From: JAPLJU01 sp964547985
GTDB taxonomy: Bacteria > Desulfobacterota > Syntrophia > Syntrophales > UBA2192
Assembly: GCA_964547985.1 (NCBI GenBank)
Contig: CAZJPV010000003.1
Location: 28,227-92,226, forward strand
Length of the DNA: 64,000 nt
Direction of reading: 5' to 3'
How positions within the stretch are numbered: the stretch's first letter is position 1; every line of letters begins with the position of its first letter. Below, piece after piece: positions 1 to 9,249 of this stretch. Below the pieces are notes generated by a model. The model made no database searches, was not told where the DNA came from, and saw nothing but the letters and a program-made list of their open reading frames with translations. Made by a program: the position numbers and the translations under genes.

Positions 1-2108
1 GCGCGAAGTTTTCCCAGGAGAGCTACAAGATATCGGGCGGCCTCCACGGCGTGGGCGTGTCCGTTGTGAATGCCCTTTCCAGCCACCTGGAACTGGAGGT
101 CCGGCGTGACGGGAAGGTCTACCGGCAATCCTACGAGAAAGGCGTGCCCACGGGACCCCTGAAGACGGTGGGAACAACCACGGGGAAGGGCACCCGTGTG
201 ACCTTCAAACCCGACGAGGAAATTTTCGAGGACATCGAGTTCAGCCTGGATGTCCTCTCCAACCGGATGCGCGAACTCGCCTTTCTAAACCGGGGGGCCA
301 AGATCACGCTGATGGACGACCGGGTCGATGAAAAGAGGGTTTTCCAGTACGATGGAGGAATTGTTTCCTTCGTGGACTACATCAACAAGAACAAGGGAGT
401 TCTGCACAAAAAGCCCATCTACATCGAGGGAGAGAAGGATGACACCGTCGTCGAAGTGGCTCTCCAGTACAACGACACCTATACCGAACACACCTTCTCT
501 TACGCCAACAGCATCAACACCGTAGAGGGGGGAACCCATCTGAGCGGCTTCCGCTCGGCGCTTACGCGGGTCATCAACAACTACGGGATCGCCAACAACA
601 TCATCAAGGGCGATAAGGAGTCCATCAAGGGCGAGGACGTCCGCGAAGGACTCGCTTCCGTCATCAGCGTGAAACTCAGGGAGCCCCAGTTCGAGGGGCA
701 GACAAAGACCAAGCTCGGAAACAGCGAGATCAAGGGCCTGGTGGAGGGCATCATTTACGAGAAACTCTCTAGTTATTTCGAGGAGAGTCCATCCGTTGCT
801 AAGACCATCGTTAACAAGTCCCTCGAAGCCTCCAGGGCGCGGGATGCGGCGAGACGGGCCAAGGAACTCACGCGCAGGAAAAGCGCCCTCGAAGTGGGCG
901 CCCTGCCAGGGAAGCTGGCGGACTGTCAGGAGAAAGACCCGGCCAGGAGCGAGATTTATCTCGTCGAGGGGGACTCCGCCGGCGGATCGGCCAAGCAGGG
1001 GAGAGACCGGCGGTTCCAGGCTATCCTCCCCCTGCGCGGTAAGGTCTTGAATGTCGAAAAGGCCCGCTTCGACAAGATGCTCCAGAACGAGGAAATCAAG
1101 ATCATCATCACCGCCCTGGGAACGGGCATCGGCGATGACGAGTTCGACGTGAGTAAAGTTCGCTACCACAAAGTGATCATCATGACTGATGCGGACATCG
1201 ACGGGTCCCACATCCGGACGCTTCTTCTGACCTTCTTTTTCAGGCAGATGAAGGAGCTCATCGAAAGGGGCTACCTGTATATTGCGCAGCCCCCGCTGTA
1301 CAAGATCGCGGACAGGAAGAAGGAACTCTACATCGGCACGGAAGAGGAAATGAAGAAATTCATCCTCGAAAACGGCGTCAACCGGGTCCAGCTCATGACC
1401 GGTGACGGGAGCACCATTACGGGAAACCGCCTCTTCGGCCTGATCAACCGGGCGGTGCGGCTGGAGACCATCCTCGACAAGTTTGAGCGGGAGGACAAGG
1501 ACAAGGAGGTCATGCGGATTTTGGCAGGGGATCCCGCCTTTTCATCGTCGGACTTCAAGACCGAAAATGCCCTGATGAAGATCGGCAAGCGTACGGGAAA
1601 GGCCTTCGGGGAAAGGAAGGTTGAGTACTCCACCCAGGTCAACCAGGAACACGGTGGTTACAGCCTGGTGTTCAATATCAAGGCGAACGGCATCGAGAAG
1701 GCCACCTACATCGAGGAAGACATCTTCCACGAACCCACCTTTTCCGAGGCAAAGACGCTCATGAACCAGCTGGCTGCCCTGGGGGAAAGACCCTTTATGC
1801 TCGTCGTGAACGACGAGGACGAAAAGGGCAAAAAGGCCCTTGAGAGCCTGCCGGCCCTCATCGAGTATCTGATCGGCCTGGGGAAAAAGGGGCTGACGCT
1901 GCAGCGCTACAAAGGTCTCGGCGAGATGAACCCGGAGCAGTTGTGGGAAACGACCATGAACCCCGAGAAAAGAACGCTCCTCCAGGTCAGGGTCGAGGAT
2001 GCCCTCCTCGCCGATGAAATCTTCACAACCCTTATGGGTGATCAGGTGGAACCCCGGAGGGACTTCATATACAAGAACGCCCGGTATGCGACCAATCTCG
2101 ACATATGA
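1..2108 (+). CDS. gyrB: DNA gyrase subunit B, 5' end cut by window edge
   Basis: ATPase subunit of DNA gyrase, which supercoils DNA with GyrA. The reading frame is open from base 3 and enters inside the GHKL ATPase domain, at the ATP-lid motif GGLHGVGVSVVNALS. Roughly the first 100 residues lie outside the window. The transducer domain follows, then the TOPRIM domain with EGDSAGG and the metal-binding TDADIDGSHI. The GyrA-contacting tail contains QRYKGLGEMNP. The stop is TGA at 2106-2108. gyrA follows after about 120 bases on the same strand, so the two are probably co-expressed. The TOPRIM region shows GyrB-type features and the neighbour is gyrA, so ParE is unlikely. Confidence 0.97.
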   Translation, partial: AKFSQESYKISGGLHGVGVSVVNALSSHLELEVRRDGKVYRQSYEKGVPTGPLKTVGTTTGKGTRVTFKPDEEIFEDIEFSLDVLSNRMRELAFLNRGAKITLMDDRVDEKRVFQYDGGIVSFVDYINKNKGVLHKKPIYIEGEKDDTVVEVALQYNDTYTEHTFSYANSINTVEGGTHLSGFRSALTRVINNYGIANNIIKGDKESIKGEDVREGLASVISVKLREPQFEGQTKTKLGNSEIKGLVEGIIYEKLSSYFEESPSVAKTIVNKSLEASRARDAARRAKELTRRKSALEVGALPGKLADCQEKDPARSEIYLVEGDSAGGSAKQGRDRRFQAILPLRGKVLNVEKARFDKMLQNEEIKIIITALGTGIGDDEFDVSKVRYHKVIIMTDADIDGSHIRTLLLTFFFRQMKELIERGYLYIAQPPLYKIADRKKELYIGTEEEMKKFILENGVNRVQLMTGDGSTITGNRLFGLINRAVRLETILDKFEREDKDKEVMRILAGDPAFSSSDFKTENALMKIGKRTGKAFGERKVEYSTQVNQEHGGYSLVFNIKANGIEKATYIEEDIFHEPTFSEAKTLMNQLAALGERPFMLVVNDEDEKGKKALESLPALIEYLIGLGKKGLTLQRYKGLGEMNPEQLWETTMNPEKRTLLQVRVEDALLADEIFTTLMGDQVEPRRDFIYKNARYATNLDI

Positions 2109-2227
2109 TCTCATGATCCCATCCAGACGCGAGACGCGGTAACGTTCATCCCCCAGCCCCCAGGATCATTGAAGGAAAGGAAATTTCCAGAGGAACAGAC
2201 AGATAGAAGAGGAGCACGTGCACAGCT

Positions 2228-4723
2228 ATGGAACAGATGTACCAGAGGAATCTTCCGGTAAACATAGAAGATGAGATGAAAAAATCGTACATGGATTACG
2301 CCATGAGCGTGATCATGGGCCGGGCCATCCCCGACGCCCGGGATGGGCTTAAGCCCGTACACCGTAGGGTACTCTATGCCATGTACGAAATGGGGAACCG
2401 GTACAACAGGCCCTACAAAAAATCCGCGCGAATCGTCGGCGACATCATCGGAAAGTACCATCCCCATGGGGACGCCGCCGCCTACGACACGATCGTTAGG
2501 ATGGCTCAGGATTTCTCCATGCGCTATGTCCTGATCGACGGCCAGGGCAATTTCGGCTCTGTCGACGGCGATCCGCCGGCGGCGATGCGTTACACGGAAA
2601 TCCGGATGTCCCGGATTGCCGACGAGCTTCTCGCCGACCTGGAGAAGGAAACCGTAAATTTCGTGCCCAACTACGACGACTCCCTCACGGAGCCGACGGT
2701 CCTTCCGGCGAAGGCGCCCTTCCTCCTCCTGAACGGGACGTCCGGCATTGCCGTGGGTGTGACAACAAACATCCCGCCCCACAATCTGGGCGAGGTCGTG
2801 GACGGGACGATCGCCCTTGTTCGAAACCCCGAGATCACCATTCAGCAGCTTCTCAAGCACGTCCAGGGACCGGATTTCCCGACGGCCGGTTTCATCAACG
2901 GCCGCGAAGGCATCATCCAGGCCTACACGACGGGGCGGGGGTCGATTCGGATGAGGGCCAGGGCGCTCATCGAGCGCAACGCCCGCAGTGACCGGGAGAG
3001 TATTATCATCACGGAGATTCCCTACCAGGTCAACAAAGCCAATCTCATTGAAAAGATCTCCGACCTTGTCAGGGACAAGAAGGTAACGGGCATAGCCGAC
3101 CTTCGTGATGAATCGGACCGCGATGGCATCCGCATCGTCGTCGACCTGCGGAAGGACGAGGTGGCGGGTATCGTGCTGAACCAGCTTTTCAAACACACCC
3201 AGATGGAGTCCACCTTCGGGATCATCATGCTGGCTATCGACAACGGCCAGCCCAGGATTTTCAACCTCAAGGAGCTTCTCCAGCGGTTCATCGACTTCCG
3301 GAAGGAGGTCATCACCAAACGCACAATCTTCGAGTTGGGGAAGGCGAGCGAGCGGGCCCACATCCTCGAGGGTCTGATCAAGGCGCTCGAGAACATCGAC
3401 CGGGTGATCGCAGTCATCAAGGCCTCGAAGAACCCCGAGGAGGCTGCGACAGCCCTGATGGCAAAGTTCGGCCTCTCGGAAGTTCAGGCAAAGGCCATCT
3501 TGGACATGAGACTCCAGAGACTCACGGGGCTCGAGAGGGAAAAGATTGTCTCCGAGCACGACGAGCTGGTCAAGCTGATCAAGAAACTCAAGGAGATCCT
3601 CGCCGATCCGCAGAAGGTCCTCGACATCATCGTGGAAGAACTCGAGGACATCAAGAAGCGCTATGGTGATGAGCGCCGGACCGAGATTGTCGCCTCCACC
3701 GAAGACATCGACATCGAGGATCTCATCGTCGAAGAAGACATGGTCGTGACCGTCTCGCATCAAGATTATATTAAGAGAAACGCCGCCAGCCTCTACCGCA
3801 TCCAGAGGAGGGGAGGCCGGGGCAAGGTCGGTATGGGGACCAAGGAAGAGGATTTTGTGGAGCATATCTTCATCGCCTCAACCCACAGCTACATCCTGAT
3901 CTTCACCGACCAGGGCCGGGTCCACTGGCTGAAGGTGTACCAGGTTCCGCAGGCGGGCCGGGCGGCGAAGGGGAAGGCCATTGTCAACCTCATCAACATC
4001 GGGGAAAAAGAAAAGGTGGCCGCGATTCTTTCGGTAAAGGATTTCGAACCCGGGAAGTACGTCGTCATGGTCACGAGAAAGGGGATCATCAAGAAGACCG
4101 AGTTGGAGGCCTTCTCGAACCCTCGATCCGGCGGCATCATCGCCATCACAATCGACGAGGGAGATGTCCTCATCGATGTCAAACAGACTCTCGGTGACCA
4201 GGAGATTTTCCTCGGGACCAAAAAGGGGATGGCCATTCGCTTCAAGGAAGACGATGTGAGAGCCATGGGGAGAACGGCCATGGGGGTCATCGGCATCCGG
4301 ATGGATGAAGATGACGAACTCGTGGGCATGGAAATCCTCACCGAAGGGAACACCATCCTGACGGCCTCCGAGCGCGGGTACGGCAAGCGCACCGAGGTGG
4401 CCGAGTACAGGCTCCAGTCGAGGGGCGGCAAGGGCATCATCAACATCAGGACGACAGAGAAGATCGGCTTCGTCGCCGGCATCAAGCAGGTGACCGGCGA
4501 GGAGGATATCATGCTGATCAGCAATACCGGCAACATCATCCGGCTGCGGGTTGCTGATCTTCCCGTCCTCCACCGCAGTACCCAGGGCGTCCGCCTCATC
4601 GAGCTGGGATCCGAGGAGAGCCTCGTGGGCATCGCCCGCGTCGAGCGAGAGGCTGAAAGCAAGGAAGAGGAGACCGCCGAAGACGACACGGCCCCTGAGG
4701 AAACGGAAGGTGAAGACAGTTGA
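2228..4723 (+). CDS. gyrA: DNA gyrase subunit A
   Basis: Breakage-reunion subunit of DNA gyrase, 831 aa, normal family length. The catalytic tyrosine is Tyr122 in AAMRYTE. The winged-helix and tower regions follow, then the six-bladed C-terminal DNA-wrapping domain. That domain carries the GyrA box QRRGGRG at about residue 530, which separates gyrase from topoisomerase IV. The C-terminal end is a short acidic tail rich in Glu and Asp. The quinolone-contact position equivalent to E. coli Ser83 is alanine (HPHGDAAAYD), with Asp87 conserved. The start is an ATG preceded by a purine-rich stretch (AGAAGAGGAG) about 12 bases upstream. Confidence 0.98.
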   Translation: MEQMYQRNLPVNIEDEMKKSYMDYAMSVIMGRAIPDARDGLKPVHRRVLYAMYEMGNRYNRPYKKSARIVGDIIGKYHPHGDAAAYDTIVRMAQDFSMRYVLIDGQGNFGSVDGDPPAAMRYTEIRMSRIADELLADLEKETVNFVPNYDDSLTEPTVLPAKAPFLLLNGTSGIAVGVTTNIPPHNLGEVVDGTIALVRNPEITIQQLLKHVQGPDFPTAGFINGREGIIQAYTTGRGSIRMRARALIERNARSDRESIIITEIPYQVNKANLIEKISDLVRDKKVTGIADLRDESDRDGIRIVVDLRKDEVAGIVLNQLFKHTQMESTFGIIMLAIDNGQPRIFNLKELLQRFIDFRKEVITKRTIFELGKASERAHILEGLIKALENIDRVIAVIKASKNPEEAATALMAKFGLSEVQAKAILDMRLQRLTGLEREKIVSEHDELVKLIKKLKEILADPQKVLDIIVEELEDIKKRYGDERRTEIVASTEDIDIEDLIVEEDMVVTVSHQDYIKRNAASLYRIQRRGGRGKVGMGTKEEDFVEHIFIASTHSYILIFTDQGRVHWLKVYQVPQAGRAAKGKAIVNLINIGEKEKVAAILSVKDFEPGKYVVMVTRKGIIKKTELEAFSNPRSGGIIAITIDEGDVLIDVKQTLGDQEIFLGTKKGMAIRFKEDDVRAMGRTAMGVIGIRMDEDDELVGMEILTEGNTILTASERGYGKRTEVAEYRLQSRGGKGIINIRTTEKIGFVAGIKQVTGEEDIMLISNTGNIIRLRVADLPVLHRSTQGVRLIELGSEESLVGIARVEREAESKEEETAEDDTAPEETEGEDS

Positions 4724-4756
4724 GGCGGACGGATTTCTTTCCGCTCGGTTCAATTC

Positions 4757-5173
4757 ATGAAGACATACAAGCCAATCGACCATACCGCTGACCTGCGCAT
4801 CGAGGTCTTCGGGAAAGACGAAAAAGAGATCTATCAAAACGCGGGGATGGCGGTGCATGACCTGATTGCCGATCTCCGTCACGTCAAGCCGAAGGAGGTC
4901 CGGAAGGTCATCGTTGAAGGGCGGGACCGTGAAGACCTTCTGGTCAATTTTTTGCGGGAAATCCTCTACCTGTACAACGGCGAGCACTGGCTCCTGAAAA
5001 AGCTCTCCATCGGGAAGATCGGGCGCGGGAAGATCGAAGCGACGCTCAGGGGCGAGGCCTTCGACAGGTCGAGGCACAGCCTCAAGCACGAGATCAAGGC
5101 GGTGACCTACCACCAGGCCGAGGTGAAAGAAACACCGCGGGGGTGGAAGGCAAGGGTGATATTCGATGTCTGA
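4757..5173 (+). CDS. archease, RtcB ligase activator
   Basis: Small metal-binding protein of 138 aa that stimulates guanylylation and multiple turnover of the RNA ligase RtcB in characterised systems. The N-terminal DHTADLRIEV motif carries the conserved metal-binding Asp/His of the family, and the length is typical. It overlaps the start of rtcB by 8 bases, which supports translational coupling and the same function. It begins 33 bases after the gyrA stop. The adjacency to gyrA is probably positional rather than functional. Family assignment is secure; the biological RNA substrate is unknown. Confidence 0.92.
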   Translation: MKTYKPIDHTADLRIEVFGKDEKEIYQNAGMAVHDLIADLRHVKPKEVRKVIVEGRDREDLLVNFLREILYLYNGEHWLLKKLSIGKIGRGKIEATLRGEAFDRSRHSLKHEIKAVTYHQAEVKETPRGWKARVIFDV

Positions 5174-6608
5174 CATCAGACTGAAACGGATGGATGAGTA
5201 CCGCTGGGAGATCCCGCCCTTTGGGGGTATGAGGGTCCCCGGGATCATCTATTCCAGCGAAAAGCTCATGAAGGGCCTCGAGAAGGACGAAAGCCCCAAA
5301 CAGGTGGCGAACGTCGCCCACCTGCCCGGCATCGTCCGGTACTCCCTTGCCATGCCCGATATCCACTGGGGTTACGGCTTTCCCATCGGGGGCGTGGCTG
5401 CCTTCGACCTTCAGAATGGAATTATTTCACCGGGTGGTGTCGGCTATGACATCAACTGCGGGTGCAGGCTTGTCGCCACGAAACTGAAATACGACGATAT
5501 CAAGGACAGTTTGGAGAAGCTCGTCACAGCGCTCTTCAGGGATATCCCCACCGGCGTCGGCTCCACGGGCGTGCTCAAGCTTGCACCCAAGGAGGAAAGA
5601 AGGGTTCTTGTCGAAGGCGCCCAGTGGGCCGTGAAAAACGGGTACGGCACGGCGGAGGATCTGGAAGCCACAGAGGACGGGGGCCGGATCGAGGGGGCCG
5701 ATCCCGACAGGATCAGCGCACGGGCGATGGCAAGAGGACGGGATCAGGTCGGCACTCTGGGATCGGGCAATCACTTTCTGGAAATCGAGATCGTCAGGGA
5801 TATCTATGACGATAAGGTGGCCGCCGCTTTCGGTCTTGAGAAGGACCAGGTGGCCATCATGATCCACTGCGGTTCCCGGGGCCTCGGTCATCAGATCTGT
5901 GACGATTACCTGGCCCGGATGACGAAGCAGGTCAATAAACTGGGGATTAAGCTTCCGGACAGGCAGTTGGCCTGCGCCTATGTGCAGTCGGAAGAAGGAC
6001 AGGATTACCTTGCCGCCATGGCCTGCGCGGCCAATTATGCCTGGGCGAACCGGCAGATGCTCATGCACTGGACGGGGGAGACCCTTCGGAGAGCCCTTCA
6101 GATAAGCCCCCGCGATCTCGGCATGAGACTCGTCTATGACGTCTGCCACAACATTGCCAAGATCGAGGAATTCAGTGTCGAAGGTGTGAAGAAGAGGCTC
6201 TGTGTCCATCGAAAAGGGGCGACGAGGGCCTTTTCGGCGAACCACCCAGCCCTGTCGGAGAAATACAGGCGCGTGGGGCAGCCGGTCCTCATTCCCGGCG
6301 ACATGGGGACGGGATCCTATGTCCTGGTGGGGACGCAGAGGGCCATGGAAGAGACCTTTGGGAGCACCTGCCACGGCGCCGGGAGAGTCCTGAGCCGCGC
6401 ACAGGCCATCAAAGCAGGCAAAGGGAGGGCTATCAAGAAAGAGATGGCCGAGCGAGGCGTCATCGTCATAGCGACCGGCAAAGGGACCCTGGCAGAGGAG
6501 ATGCCCGAGGCCTACAAGGACATCGACGAGGTCGTCGAAGCGGTCCACGGGGCAGGTATCTCGCGTAAAGTGGCTCGCTTGAAGGCCGTCGGTTGCATAA
6601 AAGGGTAA
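5166..6608 (+). CDS. rtcB: RNA-splicing ligase RtcB
   Basis: Mn2+/GTP-dependent RNA ligase (480 aa) that joins 2',3'-cyclic phosphate or 3'-phosphate ends to 5'-OH ends in RNA repair or tRNA splicing. Visible motifs include YDINCGCR (metal-binding Cys), GSGNHFLE and HCGSRGLGHQ (metal-binding His), and the guanylate-binding MGTGSYVL. The CHGAGR motif contains the histidine that is guanylylated in characterised RtcB. The ATG lies inside the end of the archease gene. No rtcA or sigma54 activator rtcR is visible nearby, so control by RtcR is not evident. After the stop at 6608 about 145 bases hold only short purine-rich repeats before the convergent selenoprotein gene. Confidence 0.97.
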   Translation: MSDIRLKRMDEYRWEIPPFGGMRVPGIIYSSEKLMKGLEKDESPKQVANVAHLPGIVRYSLAMPDIHWGYGFPIGGVAAFDLQNGIISPGGVGYDINCGCRLVATKLKYDDIKDSLEKLVTALFRDIPTGVGSTGVLKLAPKEERRVLVEGAQWAVKNGYGTAEDLEATEDGGRIEGADPDRISARAMARGRDQVGTLGSGNHFLEIEIVRDIYDDKVAAAFGLEKDQVAIMIHCGSRGLGHQICDDYLARMTKQVNKLGIKLPDRQLACAYVQSEEGQDYLAAMACAANYAWANRQMLMHWTGETLRRALQISPRDLGMRLVYDVCHNIAKIEEFSVEGVKKRLCVHRKGATRAFSANHPALSEKYRRVGQPVLIPGDMGTGSYVLVGTQRAMEETFGSTCHGAGRVLSRAQAIKAGKGRAIKKEMAERGVIVIATGKGTLAEEMPEAYKDIDEVVEAVHGAGISRKVARLKAVGCIKG

Positions 6609-6754
6609 AGGGTATAGTGGTAAGGGTGAAGGGTTAAGGTCTGGATAAATAAACATAACGGTGTCAGGCAGCGACTTCATCTTTTCAGACCGGTCACCTG
6701 CCATTGACCATTCAACCGTCTTTGTTCGGCGGACCGCCGAACATGTCAGACCCC

Positions 6755-6961
6755 TCAGGTACCGCCGTAACCGACCGTCACCTTGTCCCCCTCGACGATC
6801 ACGGGGACCTGGCGTTTACCGCCGGAGAGCTTCAGCATCTCCTGCAGTTTCGAAGAATGCGCCTTGACGTCATAATATTCAGCCCTGCTGCCATAAGCCG
6901 ACCTGGCCTCGTCCGTGTAGGGTCAGCCTGCCTTTCCGTAAATAATCACTTTTCCTGCCAT
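6755..6961 (-). CDS. Uxx-star family glutaredoxin-like selenoprotein (UGA = Sec13)
   Basis: On the minus strand an ATG at 6961, preceded by AAGGAGGG, opens a frame read MAGKVIIYGKAG, then UGA (6923-6925), then PYTDEARSAYG. It continues through YYDV, KLQEMLKLSGGKRQVPVIV and ends GYGGT before a TGA at 6755-6757. That gives 68 residues with selenocysteine at position 13. The layout is glutaredoxin-like: a beta strand, a redox U-P-Y-T in place of C-P-Y-C, then a QVPVIV cis-proline segment. It matches my recollection of the Uxx-star (seleno)protein family. A hairpin with loop AGGUC lies about 20 nt after the UGA. It follows the LolA-like gene by 29 bases. It is likely a cytoplasmic thiol/selenol redox protein; its substrate is unknown. 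Confidence 0.88.
6895..6909 (-). promoter_or_regulatory. putative bacterial SECIS hairpin for the Uxx-star gene
   Basis: In the mRNA, the stem AGGCC/GGCUU (five pairs, one G-U) closes the loop AGGUC. The loop starts at nucleotide 22 counted from the U of the UGA. The loop resembles the AGGUCU apical loop of the E. coli fdhF element that SelB binds. Folding was done by eye. Confidence 0.7.
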
Positions 6962-6990
6962 GGCCTCGATCCCTCCTTGGTGTTCATCTG

Positions 6991-7740
6991 TCAGGGTGTG
7001 AAAAAATCTTCCTTTAAAAATTCGTTGATCCGGTAGTCACTGAATAAAGTGATTTCCTGGGTTATCCCATTAATATCGTACCTCTCAAAGCGAAGGGGAA
7101 GCCAGAACTTTTTTGAGATGGTGATGAGGTATTTCTCCGGTAGCCTGCCCTCGATGTAATCCATCCCCCAGAACCAAAAGGTGATCTGATCATCGTATTC
7201 TCTCCACTCGGGGTTTCCCTGTTTCACGGCGCGAAGATTCTTAAAAAGGAAATCCAAAAAGTGTTCGATGCTTGTCTGGTCAAGCCGCTGCCCGGACGGG
7301 GACTTGAAAAGGGGGTGCGTGATGGAAAAACGAAGGGTGAAGGCCGATACAGCCTGGATCGGTCTCACGGAAAAATCGTGATCCCCTCCCCGGTAGAAGA
7401 TTGTCATACCCTCAAAGGGGTGAACAAAGTCCATCCGGTAGAGGTCCTTCCTCTTGAAATAGTACTTGAGATGGTATCGCTTCTCCTCGAAACCCCCGAA
7501 GAAGTAAATATTTTCAACATCGCAACTGTAGTTGTCGATTGTCTGGAAGAATGATCGCATCTGGCGGGCAAGCGATAACACACGGTTCGAAGATACCTCT
7601 GCCCATAACGTAACGGGGAAAGTCGTCAGGCCGAGTAAGATAATAAGGGCCGAAAGAATAATAATCAGGTAGGGCCCCGGAAAGAGGCCGCCCACCGGAT
7701 CAGGCGGGTGTTTTTTTCTCAGATTCACGTTAGGCATCAT
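6991..7740 (-). CDS. exported LolA-like (outer-membrane lipoprotein-sorting fold) protein
   Basis: A 249-aa protein with an N-terminal hydrophobic segment at about residues 24-46, likely a signal anchor or signal peptide, followed by a soluble domain. The domain pattern is typical of LolA/LolB-like or DUF1571-like periplasmic proteins: LARQMRSFFQTIDNYSCDVEN, repeated K/R-rich strands such as YHLKYYFKRKDLYRMDF, and a late 'LPLRFERYDINGITQEITLFSDYRIN'-type strand set (paraphrased). Such proteins bind lipidic or hydrophobic ligands. The upstream lipoprotein gene ends 12 bases before this start, and the Uxx-star gene lies 29 bases downstream. This suggests a three-gene envelope operon. Family assignment is by pattern only. 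Confidence 0.6.
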   Translation of the reverse strand: MMPNVNLRKKHPPDPVGGLFPGPYLIIILSALIILLGLTTFPVTLWAEVSSNRVLSLARQMRSFFQTIDNYSCDVENIYFFGGFEEKRYHLKYYFKRKDLYRMDFVHPFEGMTIFYRGGDHDFSVRPIQAVSAFTLRFSITHPLFKSPSGQRLDQTSIEHFLDFLFKNLRAVKQGNPEWREYDDQITFWFWGMDYIEGRLPEKYLITISKKFWLPLRFERYDINGITQEITLFSDYRINEFLKEDFFTP

Positions 7741-7752
7741 GGCTGGCAGGTT

Positions 7753-9249
7753 TTACTTGAAAGTGAAATTGCTGTTGAACAGATCTGGGTCGTCAAAGTG
7801 GGCCCGTCCGCTCAGTAGGATTGCATGATGGCCTCGCTGCCTCATGCTTCCGATGGACGGGATCCCCATGGGAAAGAATATATAAGGTTCGATCCGATCC
7901 GTTTCCTGCCCGATGCCGCTCATATCAAAGAGGCTCACCCGTTCATGTTCTTCCCGGGGCAGGGATTCCAGCTCGCCGTATGGGGTGAGGTCGTAGAGGG
8001 TGAAGTCGCCGGGAATAGCCGCGGCAAGAAGTCCCTCGACCTGATGCCAGCCGGTCATGACCCGCATCACGGGCCTCTCGCCCTCTTTGATGTCGGGCAT
8101 CCACGTGGGAACGAAGGGGTCAACGGCGAAGGCCCTCGGGATGATATGATCGATGCGATCCCTTTTCGGGGCGAAGAGGTGGTAACATCCGCAATTGTGC
8201 ATGACGTCCCACATGAAGGGCTTTCCCTCCGGATCGAGAGATATTCTGAGGGTCAGCCCGTCCAAGCGGCCGTGCTCGATCCGGGGAGCCCTGTCGCCAG
8301 CCCGTTCAGGATACCAGAATACGTAGTTGATCTGGAGGATAGGATCCTTCTTGAGGAAGGCGTGGCTGATATAATAGTAGACGCCCGGTTTTGATATATC
8401 GACGTCAGGGAGTTTTCCTTTCCAGGCGACGCTGCCTATTTCGTCATAAGATGCTGCCACATCCTGTATGATAACCGGTGCAAAGGCGACAGCAAGCATC
8501 CTCTCCCCCTCAGGTTCCGGCCTCGGAATGTTCAGCGGGTTTTTTCTGGATACGTCAAGGATGGCCCTCACTTCTTTCTCGCTTATGAAACCCCGGATAG
8601 CCGGCGCGTAGGTTTTAAGCCGCCCCCGAACGGGGAGCTTCTCCGGCGGCGTCTCAAACCAGCTTCTGATGGTCTCCCTGACGTTATGGGTGATGATATT
8701 TTCCGGGATGTATGCCAGGGGGTAGAGCCCGAACACCCTCATGGCCGTCGAGTATTCGTCGGGCACGCCCACAAGCGGGATTAGCCTTTCATGGAAATCC
8801 TTCCGTGAAAGATCAGAGGTAAAAAGCGCACGGGAGCATGTCCCCATGCGGGACAGGAGGAGTCCGCGGTCCACCTTTTCCTCCGGCATGAGTGCCCGAA
8901 CGGAAGCGTCGGGCAGGTTGAGGATCTCCTTTCTTCTCGCTATTGAGTCCATTTCCCTCATCCATTCAACCCACGCCTTTCTTTGGGCATCATTTCTGAG
9001 GTCGGTTTTCAGGGCGGCAAGGAAACGGTTGGTCCTGAGGTAGGGAAAACCGGGGACGGGGATACAAGATGCGTCTGATGTGCCGGCCTTGCGGACCACC
9101 TCGTCCACACCATCGAGAAATTTTTGGCATTCCGGGGGCCTGCCGAACTCCTCTGCTATTCTGTAAGATGCAGGCACACATCCCGAAATAGCAGAAATCA
9201 CGATCATGATTGGCAAAAACAGTCTTGTCAGCTTCAGAAGGCTTTGCAT
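7753..9249 (-). CDS. large lipoprotein of unknown function
   Basis: About 498 aa from the chosen ATG at 9249. An open frame extends upstream to 9351, but the chosen start gives a clean lipoprotein signal: hydrophobic core LFLPIMIVI, then the lipobox ISGC with Cys about residue 23. The mature protein has no domain I recognise. The C-terminal half contains an unusual Cys/His cluster, HNCGCYHLF, and several aromatic-rich strands. The protein is probably anchored in the inner or outer membrane facing the periplasm. It is the first gene of an apparent operon with the LolA-like protein and the selenoprotein. No strong ribosome binding site precedes the chosen ATG, so the start is uncertain. Confidence 0.6.
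   Translation of the reverse strand: MQSLLKLTRLFLPIMIVISAISGCVPASYRIAEEFGRPPECQKFLDGVDEVVRKAGTSDASCIPVPGFPYLRTNRFLAALKTDLRNDAQRKAWVEWMREMDSIARRKEILNLPDASVRALMPEEKVDRGLLLSRMGTCSRALFTSDLSRKDFHERLIPLVGVPDEYSTAMRVFGLYPLAYIPENIITHNVRETIRSWFETPPEKLPVRGRLKTYAPAIRGFISEKEVRAILDVSRKNPLNIPRPEPEGERMLAVAFAPVIIQDVAASYDEIGSVAWKGKLPDVDISKPGVYYYISHAFLKKDPILQINYVFWYPERAGDRAPRIEHGRLDGLTLRISLDPEGKPFMWDVMHNCGCYHLFAPKRDRIDHIIPRAFAVDPFVPTWMPDIKEGERPVMRVMTGWHQVEGLLAAAIPGDFTLYDLTPYGELESLPREEHERVSLFDMSGIGQETDRIEPYIFFPMGIPSIGSMRQRGHHAILLSGRAHFDDPDLFNSNFTFK

Noticed and set aside
285..1211. Long minus-strand ORF opposite gyrB
   Set aside because: Shadow of a strongly GC-biased real gene; the sense frame is clearly gyrB.
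2111..5248. Long minus-strand ORFs opposite gyrA and archease
   Set aside because: Shadow frames; the plus frames have full domain matches.
6609..6660. Purine-rich GGGTAAAGGGT repeats after rtcB as a microsatellite
   Set aside because: Too short and irregular to be a meaningful repeat.
6704..7036. Plus-strand ORF of 110 codons
   Set aside because: It is antisense to the selenoprotein gene, has no ribosome site, and its sequence resembles no family.
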